From Thalassospira sp. MCCC 1A01428 (GTDB lineage Bacteria > Pseudomonadota > Alphaproteobacteria > Rhodospirillales > Thalassospiraceae), in assembly GCF_002115825.1 (NCBI RefSeq), contig NZ_JFJZ01000016.1, forward strand, positions 1 through 64,000: DNA of 64,000 nt, given 5' to 3'. The position numbers were made by a program, and so were the translations under genes. Numbering within the stretch: position 1 is the first letter of the stretch; every line of letters begins with the position of its first letter. Positions 27,744-36,391 of this stretch are shown piece after piece. A model generated the notes under the pieces. The model made no database searches and had not been told where the DNA came from. It saw only the letters and a program-made list of their open reading frames with translations.

Positions 27744-28340
27744 TTGTCCACGACTGTTTCATCCAAACTTGTTCTGGCCTCGGCATCGCCCAGGCGTGTT
27801 GAATTGCTGACCCAGATCGGCATTACACCCGATGCGATTTCGCCTGCCGATATCGATGAAACACCGCAGCGTGATGAAAGCCCGCGCCGCCTTGCCCTGC
27901 GCCTGGCCGAGGAAAAAGCCCGTGCCGTGGCGGAAAATCACGAGGGGGCGTTTGTTTTGGCAGCTGACACCGTGGTGGCCTGCGGGCAGCGCGCCCTAGG
28001 CAAACCCGAAGATGCCGCCGAGGCGCGCAAGTTTTTGCGTATGTTGTCAGGGCGGCGTCACCGGGTGCATGGCGGCATTTGTGTGATCGCCCCTGATGGC
28101 ACCTTGCGATCACGTGTGGTGGAAACACAGGTTATTTTTCGCGGCCTGAACGAAGGCGACATCAATCGTTATCTTGCCGGGGACGAATGGCAGGGAAAAG
28201 CCGGTGCCTATGCCATCCAGGGGCAGGCAGCGGTTTTTATTCGCCATGTTTCCGGGTCGTATAGCAACGTGGTTGGTTTGTCGCTGTATGATGCCGATGC
28301 ATTACTACGTGGTTTGGGATATTACCCGGAGGCAGAATAA
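27744..28340 (+). CDS. maf: Maf-like nucleoside triphosphate pyrophosphatase
   Basis: Maf proteins hydrolyse non-canonical or pyrimidine NTPs to NMP and PPi. This 198-residue protein has the starting motif LASASPRRVELL, the catalytic-site ADTVVACGQRALGKP and the later WQGKAGAYAIQGQAAVFI. The start is the TTG at 27744, with GGAGAG (27731-27736) 7 bases upstream. The gene is followed with no gap by the RNase G-like gene. Confidence 0.92.
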   Translation: MSTTVSSKLVLASASPRRVELLTQIGITPDAISPADIDETPQRDESPRRLALRLAEEKARAVAENHEGAFVLAADTVVACGQRALGKPEDAAEARKFLRMLSGRRHRVHGGICVIAPDGTLRSRVVETQVIFRGLNEGDINRYLAGDEWQGKAGAYAIQGQAAVFIRHVSGSYSNVVGLSLYDADALLRGLGYYPEAE

Positions 28341-29762
28341 ATGCCCGATCAGGCAAACTGGCGCGACAGGCTGTTACTGATTGATGCGGTGGCCGATGAG
28401 CGCCGGGTTGCCCTGGTTGCCGATGACCGTGTAAGGCGTATTTGGCTGGATCGGGGCGGACCGCGCCGGTTTGATATTCATATTGGCCGGGTTTCGCGCG
28501 TTATGCCCGAAATGGCCGCTGCAATGGTGGTATTGGAGGGGGGCGACGATGGATTGTTGCCCCTTGACCGGATAGACGGCCCTTTGCATGAAGGGCAATG
28601 GGTTGTTGTGCAGGTCTCGCGCCTGGGATTTGACGACAAAGGCCCCAAACTGACCGGGCGTATTGCCATTGAAGGCATGGCGATGATTTTTCGCCCCGCC
28701 GGCCATGTTATTGATATTCCCCGCAAGATAAATGACCCGGCACGACGTGACCATTTGGCGGGTTTTTTAAAATCGCTGACCCAACAGGGCGAAAGCCTGA
28801 CCTTGCGCAGTTCTGCCGCCGATTGGAGCGATGATGCCTTGCGTGGTGAATTTGCCCGGCTTAAATCGGTCTGGAAACAGGCGGTGGCGGCGCATAAAAA
28901 TGCCGAAAAACCCCGGCAGGTTTTTCGGGCCTTGTCCGATGTTGATCAGGTGATTGAACGCCATGTCATGGCCGGTGTGCCATGTATCGTGGATGGTATG
29001 GCTGAATATATCCGGCTGCGGGGTCTTTTGCGCGCACATGGGGCCGATGATGCGGCACTGAGCGCACATAAGGGCAATTCATTGCTGTTTACCCATCAAG
29101 GCGTTGAAAAGGCGCTGGACGAGGCGCTGGGGGTGCGGGTGGACTTGCCTAGCGGTGGCTGGATTGCAATTGAACAAACAACAGCACTTTGCGCCATCGA
29201 TGTTAATGCAGGCGGCGCGCAAACCGGAACCGGGGCAAATGCCGACCGGCGCAATCTGGATGTTAATCTGGCTGCGGCATCTGAAATTGTTGATCAGGTG
29301 ATTTTACGCAATATTGGCGGTTTGGTGGTGATCGACCCGATCCGCATGCCGGGCCGGGCCGCCCGTGATGCGTTTGAAGCAGCCTTGCGAACCCGGTTTG
29401 GCGCCGAAATGGATGGTGCGGTGCAAATGGGCGGTTTCACCCGGTTAGGTTTATATGAGCTGACGCGCCAGCGCAGCGGGGCCGATTTGGCATCGCTGAT
29501 GTTTGATAAAGGTGGTTCGTTAACCCAATGGGGTGTGCCCGGGCACGACGCAGCCAAAAACACCGTTTTGCGTGGCATTGCAGGTGCCTTGCGCCATCAG
29601 CCGATGGGGCAATGTTGCTTGCGCCTGCATCCGGTTATCGCCCGGATGTTTAACGAACAGGAAAATTGCCAGCGTATTTTAACCGACCTGTTTGGTGTGT
29701 TGCCGCAACGGGTGGCAGATGCCGATCTGGCACTGGATCAATATGTGATTGAAAGGGTTTAG
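28341..29762 (+). CDS. rng: Ribonuclease E/G family protein
   Basis: This is a 473-residue endoribonuclease of the RNase E/G family, processing rRNA and mRNA. An S1-like N-terminal region (HIGRVSRVMPEMAAAMVVLE) precedes the catalytic part. The metal-binding acidic residues are in CAIDVNAGG and GLVVIDPIRMPG. It lacks the long C-terminal scaffold of RNase E, and I cannot see the CPxCxG zinc link, fitting the short maf-linked type of alphaproteobacteria. The start codon follows maf's stop directly. Confidence 0.88.
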   Translation: MPDQANWRDRLLLIDAVADERRVALVADDRVRRIWLDRGGPRRFDIHIGRVSRVMPEMAAAMVVLEGGDDGLLPLDRIDGPLHEGQWVVVQVSRLGFDDKGPKLTGRIAIEGMAMIFRPAGHVIDIPRKINDPARRDHLAGFLKSLTQQGESLTLRSSAADWSDDALRGEFARLKSVWKQAVAAHKNAEKPRQVFRALSDVDQVIERHVMAGVPCIVDGMAEYIRLRGLLRAHGADDAALSAHKGNSLLFTHQGVEKALDEALGVRVDLPSGGWIAIEQTTALCAIDVNAGGAQTGTGANADRRNLDVNLAAASEIVDQVILRNIGGLVVIDPIRMPGRAARDAFEAALRTRFGAEMDGAVQMGGFTRLGLYELTRQRSGADLASLMFDKGGSLTQWGVPGHDAAKNTVLRGIAGALRHQPMGQCCLRLHPVIARMFNEQENCQRILTDLFGVLPQRVADADLALDQYVIERV

Positions 29763-29765
29763 GGT

Positions 29766-29984
29766 ATGGCAGGTAAAATGACGGCTTCGGGAACCAGCAA
29801 GGCGCAATCGAAGATTACGGAATGTGCGATGTGTGGCGCCCCGGTGGTGGAAAAATACAAACCGTTCTGTTCAAAACGCTGTGCGGATCTGGATTTGGGC
29901 AAATGGCTGAACGCCAGCTATGCCGTCCCCGCGACCGAGCCGCCAGAGTATCTTGAAGACCTTGAAGATGAAGACGAATTTTAA
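29766..29984 (+). CDS. yacG: DNA gyrase inhibitor YacG
   Basis: This is a 72-residue zinc-finger protein. The four cysteines are in C-x2-C (CAMCGAP) and, 15 residues later, C-x3-C (FCSKRC), followed by the family segment ADLDLGKWL. YacG binds GyrB and inhibits gyrase in known cases. It starts 3 bases after the RNase gene and is likely cotranscribed with maf and rng. The C-terminus is very acidic. Confidence 0.93.
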   Translation: MAGKMTASGTSKAQSKITECAMCGAPVVEKYKPFCSKRCADLDLGKWLNASYAVPATEPPEYLEDLEDEDEF

Positions 29985-30009
29985 GTTTAAAAAAAATGCG
30001 AAAACAGGC

Positions 30010-30038
30010 TGGACAAGGTGAAAGCCAGCTTGTATAAC
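30010..30038 (+). promoter_or_regulatory. Sigma-70 promoter for tRNA-Phe
   Basis: TGGACA (30010-30015) and TATAAC (30033-30038) are spaced by 17 bases, about 50 bases before the tRNA. The -10 is the same hexamer as at the tRNA-Thr promoter. Confidence 0.65.
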
Positions 30039-30088
30039 CCCGCTCGTTCCGCAGGGAACGCTTCCGGAAACGGAAACGCTTCAAGGTT

Positions 30089-30164
30089 GCCCGGATAGCT
30101 CAGTTGGTAGAGCAGTGGACTGAAAATCCGCGTGTCGGTGGTTCGAATCCGCCTCCGGGCACCA
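30089..30164 (+). tRNA. tRNA-Phe (GAA)
   Basis: It is 76 bases long including an encoded CCA. The acceptor arms are GCCCGGA/TCCGGGC, the anticodon loop CTGAAAA gives GAA, and the T loop is TTCGAAT. A rho-independent terminator follows. Confidence 0.97.
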
Positions 30165-30180
30165 CTTGAAGATCAAAAAA

Positions 30181-30207
30181 AACCCGGCTTTGGCCGGGTT
30201 TTTTTGT
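30181..30207 (+). terminator. Terminator after tRNA-Phe
   Basis: AACCCGGC (30181-30188) pairs with GCCGGGTT (30193-30200), followed by a T run. It is a textbook rho-independent terminator. Confidence 0.9.
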
Positions 30208-30621
30208 GCCTTTTTTCAGGGGCAATTTCCACAATACTTTATTCTTTTGCAACGATGCATCTGTTTGCAAGAATCCGCCATTCGGGATTTGTCATAGCCC
30301 GGCCTGTTTTTTATCCTGCGTAAAACAGGGTAGAAAATGTGCGAAACAGACCGGAGTCGTGACTGTATGAACATGACTTGGCCGGGTTCGATATTCAGAT
30401 GAACATCGTGCTTCACATACCGGTGTTTTGGCGTAAAAATGCTTGCATTTCCGCGATTTACCCTGATTTTTACAGGAATATTACAAAGAATTGATGCATG
30501 TTTGAGCGATATCATTTCAAATTGCTGAAATATGTTTCACGATAGAATAGCTGTTTGAGCGAACCGTGTGATGCGGCGTTAGACGCTTGATCAGAAACAG
30601 GTTGCATTAGAAGGATCCGGC
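30208..30621. other. Gene-free gap before the CYTH-CHAD gene
   Basis: About 410 bases are AT-richer than their surroundings. I see no supported gene; the 99-codon minus-strand ORF (30216-30515) lacks family resemblance. The direct repeat TGTTTGAGCGA occurs at 30499-30509 and 30552-30562, which may be a regulatory site of the next gene. Confidence 0.5.
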
Positions 30622-32178
30622 ATGGCGGAGAAACAGATCGAGATCGAGCTAAAGATGCGGATCGATCCGAAGCATGTGAATCGTCTTAAACAAGCGCCGG
30701 TTCTGCGCGAAGTAAAAGAAGGGCGGCGTTTATCGACAACGCAACTGGTGTCGATCTATTACGATACGCCGAAATTATCGCTGTCACGCAAAGGGCTTGC
30801 GATTCGGGTGCGAAAAAAAGGTGCCACCGGATGGGAGCAGACGGTTAAGGCATCCAACGGACTGCGCGCCGCCCTGCCAGAGCGACAGGAATGGACGGTC
30901 GAACTTGAAAACGGTGAACTTGATCTGTCAAAATTCAGCGATCAGGACGTTCTCGCCTTGCTCGACAAGATGGTTAAAAGCAAGAAAATCGAACGCATTT
31001 TTGAAACCGATCTTGCGCGCACCAGCGTTGATCTGGGGTATCGGGATGCGGTGATGGAACTGGCAATTGACCAGGGTGTGGTGCGTGCCGGAAACCGCGA
31101 ATCCCCGATTTCCGAAGTTGAACTGGAATTAAAGGAAGGCCACCCTGCCACCCTGTTTGACCTGGCGCTGGAATTGCAGCGCACCGTGCCGCTGTATTTA
31201 AGTTTGCGTTCCAAGGCATCACGCGGTCGGTCGCTTTATTTTGATGAACAGCCAACATTTTATCGTGCCGATCCGGTTGGTTTGCAGGCCGATATGAGTG
31301 CGGAAGAAGCCTTTCGCGCGGTGATTGCCCAGGGTGTAACCATGATTTTGGGCAACGAAGTCTGTGTGCGCAAAGACCTGCACCCCGAAGGGTGCCATCA
31401 GATGCGCGTCGGAATGCGCAGGTTGCGTGTTGCCTTTAGCCTGTTTCGCCATAACCTGCCGGCGGGCGAAGCTGTTTTAATTCGCCGCCTGTTAAAATCC
31501 TGCGCCAAGGGGCTGGATGCCTTGCGCGACTGGGATGTGTTTTTGGATGAAACCCTGCCGACCATTGAGCTGCGGTTTCCTGACAAAACCGAACACGGCC
31601 CGAATGCCGAATTGCGCAAAGCCGCCGAAGGGCAGCGTGCGCTGGCCTTCAAGGCTGCAATTGCAATGCTGGAATCGTCAGATTATCAGCAACTTTGTTT
31701 GCTGCTTGGTGCATGGTCGAGCTATTCGCGCTGGGCATCGGGGGCCAGTGCGGCGCAAATGCGGGCCATGTCCGCCCCGATTGGCGAACTGGCCGCACCG
31801 CTTTTGGAAAAAGCGCGCAAGCGCATGGCCCGTCGCGGCGATAATTTGACCGAACTTAGCATCACCGGCCTGCATGCCTGGCGGCTGGATGTAAAACAGA
31901 TGCGTTATGCCTGTGATTTTTTCTATGAAATCTATGGCGGTAAATCGGTTAAAAAATTTCGCAGCAGCCTGGCCGAATTGCAGGATATTCTGGGTCAGTT
32001 AAATGATGCTGCCGTTGCCGAAGCCAGACTATCGGTACTGCAACCCGACCTTGATGCCGCAGGTTTGATCGGCGTCGGGCGAATTGCGGGCTGGTATGGC
32101 GCGCGGGCCGATTACCGGTTGCAGGGAATAGCCGCCGCGTGGAAAGCCTTTGATAAACAAAAGCCGTTTTGGCGTTAA
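30622..32178 (+). CDS. CYTH and CHAD domain-containing protein
   Basis: This is a 518-residue two-domain protein. The CYTH domain (residues 1-210) starts with the E-x-E-x-K signature (IEIELKMRI) and is a triphosphate-binding tunnel; bacterial members hydrolyse inorganic triphosphate. The CHAD domain (about 220-510) has the conserved His-rich helices HQMRVGMRRLRVAF and HAWRLDVKQMRYACDFF and binds polyphosphate in known cases. A role in polyphosphate metabolism is likely. It is monocistronic, after a long gap with a possible regulatory repeat. Confidence 0.9.
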   Translation: MAEKQIEIELKMRIDPKHVNRLKQAPVLREVKEGRRLSTTQLVSIYYDTPKLSLSRKGLAIRVRKKGATGWEQTVKASNGLRAALPERQEWTVELENGELDLSKFSDQDVLALLDKMVKSKKIERIFETDLARTSVDLGYRDAVMELAIDQGVVRAGNRESPISEVELELKEGHPATLFDLALELQRTVPLYLSLRSKASRGRSLYFDEQPTFYRADPVGLQADMSAEEAFRAVIAQGVTMILGNEVCVRKDLHPEGCHQMRVGMRRLRVAFSLFRHNLPAGEAVLIRRLLKSCAKGLDALRDWDVFLDETLPTIELRFPDKTEHGPNAELRKAAEGQRALAFKAAIAMLESSDYQQLCLLLGAWSSYSRWASGASAAQMRAMSAPIGELAAPLLEKARKRMARRGDNLTELSITGLHAWRLDVKQMRYACDFFYEIYGGKSVKKFRSSLAELQDILGQLNDAAVAEARLSVLQPDLDAAGLIGVGRIAGWYGARADYRLQGIAAAWKAFDKQKPFWR

Positions 32179-32234
32179 AGAACCGCTGATTTTCGCTGTT
32201 TGCGGTGTCTGGTTCCGCCAAACCGGCAATTCAT

Positions 32235-32262
32235 CCCGGTCCTGTCAGATCGAGACAGGCCG
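32235..32262. terminator. Hairpin between convergent CYTH-CHAD and photolyase genes
   Basis: CCCGG(T)CCTGTC pairs with GACAGGCCGGG with one bulge, in the gap between convergent genes. No strong T run is present. Confidence 0.5.
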
Positions 32263-32286
32263 GGTAGGGGCCAAAGCACTTTCCCT

Positions 32287-33795
32287 TTAATGCGTATCGT
32301 CCCCGGTGCTGGCGGCTTTCATGTCGCGATAGGCATTCATAGCGCGGTCGCGCCCCCCTTTTAAATCGACAATCGGTTCGGGGTATGTGTGCCCCAGTTT
32401 AACACCCGCCCCGTGTAGGATAAGGGCAGGGGCCTCCCACGGTTTATGGATGTGGGTGTTTGGCAATTCGCGAAGTTCCGGCACCCACCTGCGCACATAA
32501 TCGCCGTTTGAATCAAATTTTTCACCCTGTAAAACCGGGTTGAAAATGCGAAAATACGGTGCTGCATCTGCCCCGCTACCGCCAATCCATTGCCATGAAA
32601 ACGGGTCCGCCGCCGGGCAGGCATCGACCAGGGTGTCATCAAACCATTCCAGCCCATGGTGCCAGTGTTGCAACAAATGTTTGACCAGCAACGACCCGAC
32701 AATCATGCGGACCCGGTTATGCATATAGCCGGTATGCCAAAGTTCGCGCATGCCGGCATCCACAATCGGGTAACCGGTTTGCCCGCGTTGCCATGCCTTC
32801 AGGTCGGCTTTGTCGTCACGCCACGGGAAGTGGGCAAATTGCGCCTGCAGGGGGGTGTGGCGCAAATCATCGGCATGAAACAGCACATGATGGGCAAATT
32901 CGCGCCAGCCCAGTTCGGATAAAAATTTTGATGCAGTTTTGCCGTGCCCGGGCTCGGCTTCGGCATGGTGGGTTAGCGCGTGCCATATTTCGCGCGGGCT
33001 GATTTCACCAAAACGTAAATGCGGAGAAAGTTCGGATGTCACCAAATGATCGGGCCGGTCGCGCAGGTCAGCATAATCAACCAGACGATCGTCGATAAAG
33101 TCATGTAATTTCTGGCGGGCGGATTTTTCACCAGGGGTAAATCGCTCGGCCAGTCCGCCTGCCCAATTCACCGGTACGGGCGACAGGTCCAGGTCACTCA
33201 GCGCCATCGCGTCATCTGGCGTGATGCCCGATAACGGCATGTTTTGGGGGGCCGGTTTGGGCTGCCGGGGTGGCGGCATTTTCAGGCAGGCCCGCCAGAA
33301 GGGGGAAAACACCTTAAACGATGTGCCCGCGCCGGTTTTGACTTCCCAGGGCTCAAACAGCAAGTGGCTGTTAAAACTGTCGCACAGCAGGTTTAACGTA
33401 TCGCGACAATGGTTTTTAAGGGCAGTATCGCGTTTGACCGATTGCGGGTCATAGCAGCGATTCCAGAATATCGCCGCGATATCGTGGTCGTGGCATAGTT
33501 TTGAAAGGGTCTGTTTTGCATTTTGGCGAAACAGATGCAGGATTTTACCCGGCGTTTGTGGCGCAGGCTGATCGCCTAGCGTGGCGATGGCCATTTCAAG
33601 GTCGGTCAGGCTTTTTTCCAGCCACCAGCGTGTCGCACCACCTAGCTGGTTTTCCATAACGTTATCAAGAATATAAACGGGCAGAACAACGCCATCGTTC
33701 TCTTTGGCCCATGTTATGGCAGCATCTAAGGCGGGATTGTCGGTTAACCGCAAATCATTGCGAAACCACATAATGGCAATCGGGGGGCGGGGCAT
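32287..33795 (-). CDS. phrB: Deoxyribodipyrimidine photo-lyase
   Basis: This is a 502-residue light-driven DNA repair enzyme of the class I CPD photolyase/cryptochrome family. It binds FAD and splits cyclobutane pyrimidine dimers. The N-terminal antenna domain starts IMWFRNDLRLTDNPALDAA. FAD-binding signatures are SPHLRFGEISPREIW, MRELWHTGYMHNR and DPFSWQWIGGSGADAAPYFR. The length is usual. It is monocistronic and convergent with the CYTH-CHAD gene. Confidence 0.93.
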   Translation of the reverse strand: MPRPPIAIMWFRNDLRLTDNPALDAAITWAKENDGVVLPVYILDNVMENQLGGATRWWLEKSLTDLEMAIATLGDQPAPQTPGKILHLFRQNAKQTLSKLCHDHDIAAIFWNRCYDPQSVKRDTALKNHCRDTLNLLCDSFNSHLLFEPWEVKTGAGTSFKVFSPFWRACLKMPPPRQPKPAPQNMPLSGITPDDAMALSDLDLSPVPVNWAGGLAERFTPGEKSARQKLHDFIDDRLVDYADLRDRPDHLVTSELSPHLRFGEISPREIWHALTHHAEAEPGHGKTASKFLSELGWREFAHHVLFHADDLRHTPLQAQFAHFPWRDDKADLKAWQRGQTGYPIVDAGMRELWHTGYMHNRVRMIVGSLLVKHLLQHWHHGLEWFDDTLVDACPAADPFSWQWIGGSGADAAPYFRIFNPVLQGEKFDSNGDYVRRWVPELRELPNTHIHKPWEAPALILHGAGVKLGHTYPEPIVDLKGGRDRAMNAYRDMKAASTGDDTH

Positions 33796-33896
33796 CCGGG
33801 CCTCTTGTTATCGCGGGTCCAAAGGCGAGCAGAGCGCGTCACTTTATCAATACCAGGGGAAGTATATGACGCGCTCGTGCTCTGGCTCGGGGTACA

Positions 33897-35501
33897 TTAA
33901 GATTTACGGCGTAAAATCGTAACCAGATCACGAAAACTTTCGTCCAGCAGTTTTTTCTCCCACCCGGCAAATCCCAGTATCAGCCCCTGACGTGCAGGAT
34001 CGTTAACAGGGGCTGCCCTGTTATGGAAATAGGACGATAAAAACCGGCAGTCGATTTGCCTGGCAAGCAGGGCCTGTTCATAGGTTTGGTCTGCTTTGCC
34101 ATTAACCAGGCGGGCGCAAACGTGCAATCCGCCATCGGTTGGCACAACATCAAGCAGGTCAGGGGCCCGGGTTGTGATCAACGATAAAAGATGCAGGCGT
34201 CTTTCCCCGTATAGCTGGCGCATTTTGCGAACGTGGCTTCCAAAATGGCCATCGGTGAAAAATGCGGCCAGGGCTGCCTGGGCTGTGGGGGCCGGAACAC
34301 CGTCGGCAAAGCCGCGCAAACCACGAAAAACCGGCACCAGATCGGGGGGTAATACCAGATAGCCCAGTCGAATGCCCGGAAACAGAACCCGTGAAAACGT
34401 GCCAACATAAATCACACGGTTATCCCGGTCCAACCCTTGCAGGGATGACAAAGGCGGGCCGTCATAACGATATTCGCTGTCGTAATCATCCTCGATGATC
34501 CAGCCATCAACATCGCGCGCCCATTGTAGCAGCGATAATCGCCGTGCCAGCGACAATGTGGTGCCCATCGGGTAGTTGCGGGATGGCGTGGTGACAACCA
34601 TGCGGACGGGGGCGGTTGTTTCGGCTGTCAGCGCGCTAACCTGCAAGCCTTCCTGATCTACGGCAATGGGGTGAATAACCGCACCATTGGCGGCCAGTAC
34701 CCCGCGTATGCCTTCATATCCGGGGTCTTCAAGGGCAACCACATCGCCCGGGTCAATCAGGGCGCGCCCGATAAGATCAAGCGCCTGTTGGGCGCCCGAT
34801 ACAATCATGATGCGGCTGGCATCGCAATTCACCCCGCGTGACTGCCGCAACCAAGCCGCGATTTCGCTGCGCAATCCGTGCAGTCCCATGCTGTCCGTCG
34901 GGGTGGACAGGGCCTGTTTGGGCAGGCGCCACGTCCGGCGTAATAACCGCGCCCATATATCAAACGGAAACGCCGATAAATCAGGGGTGGCGGGGTTAAA
35001 TGGCCTTGATGTGGGAAAATGCGGGTGATGACGGTTGTAAGCAAGGCTGCGCAGGGCACTTTTGCTGATCCGAAGCGGCCGTGGCGGGGCCTTGCTATTA
35101 CCGTGTTCGGGGTGGGGGGCGGTTGTGCCGGTTGCCGCCGGGCTGATGGCCGGAATTTGGGTGTTTAACGGGTTTGCATGGGCGGCTGCGTCGGTGCGGG
35201 GTGGGGTAACCGTTTCACCCATATTAAATAACCGGTCAGGCAGGCTGGCGGCAACAAAGCTGCCCGCGCCCACACGACCTTCCAGATAGCCTTCCGACAT
35301 CAGCAAATCAAATGCATTGACCACGGTATTGCGGGACATGCGCAATTGTTGCGCCAGGTCGCGGGTGGCAGGCAGTTTTTCGCCCGGTTTTAATCGGCCG
35401 TCCAAAATGGCCGCGCGAATGCCCAGGTAAAGCCGCCGATATGCCGGTTGGCTGGCCTCATCAGGGCGGCTTGCGAATATCCAGGAGAAAACGGTGCTCA
35501 T
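33897..35501 (-). CDS. MocR-type GntR regulator with aminotransferase-like domain
   Basis: This is a 534-residue fusion. A GntR winged helix (residues 18-82, with LPATRDLAQQLRMSRNTVVN) is joined to a fold-type I aminotransferase-like domain by a long Pro/Ala/Thr-rich linker (about 95-140). Family motifs include EDDYDSEYRYDG and YVGTFSRVLFPGIRLGY. In typical MocR proteins, as I know them, the Ser of that motif is followed by the PLP-binding Lys; here it is Arg371. It is divergent from a flavin-binding oxidase-family gene, with 130 bases between start codons, the usual MocR-target layout. Confidence 0.9.
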   Translation of the reverse strand: MSTVFSWIFASRPDEASQPAYRRLYLGIRAAILDGRLKPGEKLPATRDLAQQLRMSRNTVVNAFDLLMSEGYLEGRVGAGSFVAASLPDRLFNMGETVTPPRTDAAAHANPLNTQIPAISPAATGTTAPHPEHGNSKAPPRPLRISKSALRSLAYNRHHPHFPTSRPFNPATPDLSAFPFDIWARLLRRTWRLPKQALSTPTDSMGLHGLRSEIAAWLRQSRGVNCDASRIMIVSGAQQALDLIGRALIDPGDVVALEDPGYEGIRGVLAANGAVIHPIAVDQEGLQVSALTAETTAPVRMVVTTPSRNYPMGTTLSLARRLSLLQWARDVDGWIIEDDYDSEYRYDGPPLSSLQGLDRDNRVIYVGTFSRVLFPGIRLGYLVLPPDLVPVFRGLRGFADGVPAPTAQAALAAFFTDGHFGSHVRKMRQLYGERRLHLLSLITTRAPDLLDVVPTDGGLHVCARLVNGKADQTYEQALLARQIDCRFLSSYFHNRAAPVNDPARQGLILGFAGWEKKLLDESFRDLVTILRRKS

Positions 35502-35518
35502 GCCGGGCTGTGCTTTGC

Positions 35519-35539
35519 AAAATTGGTTCTATCAATTTT
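35519..35539. promoter_or_regulatory. Inverted repeat in the MocR/PNPOx divergent region
   Basis: AAAATTG (35519-35525) and CAATTTT (35533-35539) form a perfect inverted repeat 18 bases from the MocR start. Two GGTTCT words nearby (35525-35530 and 35548-35553) form a direct repeat, the arrangement MocR proteins often bind. Its role as an operator is inference. Confidence 0.4.
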
Positions 35540-35631
35540 CTTATATCGGTTCTTATGAAAAGTCCAATTTTGGCGATGATGCGGGCAAAGCAATTTATAT
35601 CGGTGGGCCCGTGACAGCCAGGGAGAGAGCA

Positions 35632-36276
35632 ATGAGCGCGACCAATTATGATACTCAGCCTCATACCAAAGTGGTTCGGGGTGCCAAGCGCGCCAGCTAT
35701 GATCGTGAAGCGGTGCACCGCATTATTGATGAAGCAATCATTTGCCATGTCAGCACGGTGCTGGATGGGCGCCCGGTAATGATCCCCACCGCACACTGGC
35801 GGGTGGGCGAACAGTTTTATATTCACGGGTCGTCAAAAAATCGCATATTGACCGCGCTTGCCAACGGGGCGGAGGCCTGCATTTGCATCGCCCATCTTGA
35901 TGGGTTGGTAATGGCCCGTGCCGCCATGCATCATACGGCCAATTATCGTTCGGTGGTGATGTATGGCAAAGCACGTGTCATTGAGGATCCGGCGTCGAAA
36001 ATGGAACAGGCCGCCCTGTTTATTGAAAAACTGGCCAAGGGGCGCTGGGAGCAAATTCGCCATCCGAACCCGCAGGAACTAAAGGCGACCATGTTCCTGG
36101 AATTCGACATGGAAGCAGTTTCGGCGAAAATTCGTGCGGGCGACCCTGTTGATGACGAAGAAGATTATGCCTTGCCGGTTTGGGCCGGGGTTTTGCCCTG
36201 TCGCACTGTTTGGGATGCGCCGATAGATGATAGCCGGCTTGACCGCAGCATTTTAGGCGATGCCACCCCTGCCTAG
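35632..36276 (+). CDS. Pyridoxamine 5'-phosphate oxidase-family flavin-binding protein
   Basis: This is a 214-residue protein of the split-barrel FMN-binding family that includes PNPOx-like and NimA-like proteins. It carries the typical ICHVSTVLDGRPVMIPTAHW and YIHGSSKNRILTAL strands, and a C-terminal FLEFDMEAVSAKIRAGDP segment. It is not PdxH itself in sequence, so the substrate is uncertain. ATG 35632 follows GGGAGAG. It is divergent from the MocR regulator, which probably controls it. Confidence 0.8.
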   Translation: MSATNYDTQPHTKVVRGAKRASYDREAVHRIIDEAIICHVSTVLDGRPVMIPTAHWRVGEQFYIHGSSKNRILTALANGAEACICIAHLDGLVMARAAMHHTANYRSVVMYGKARVIEDPASKMEQAALFIEKLAKGRWEQIRHPNPQELKATMFLEFDMEAVSAKIRAGDPVDDEEDYALPVWAGVLPCRTVWDAPIDDSRLDRSILGDATPA

Positions 36277-36333
36277 AAGCTGCGAACTGGCGCAGGGTTG
36301 CTCTCAACCGGCTGGCCCTGCGCCATTTTCATA

Positions 36334-36366
36334 AAAAAATGCGGACCCGTGTGGCCCGCATTTTTT
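36334..36366. terminator. Bidirectional terminator between PNPOx-family gene and psuG
   Basis: AAAAAATGCGG (36334-36344) and CCGCATTTTTT (36356-36366) are perfectly complementary over 11 bases, with A and T runs that serve both directions. Confidence 0.9.
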
Positions 36367-36391
36367 GCATTTGTGATTTGTCGCGGTGGCG

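Noticed and set aside
30216-30515. 99-codon minus-strand ORF in the gap before CYTH-CHAD
   Set aside because: The frame is open and not antisense to a gene, but I recognise no domain and it has no ribosome binding site; chance is more likely.
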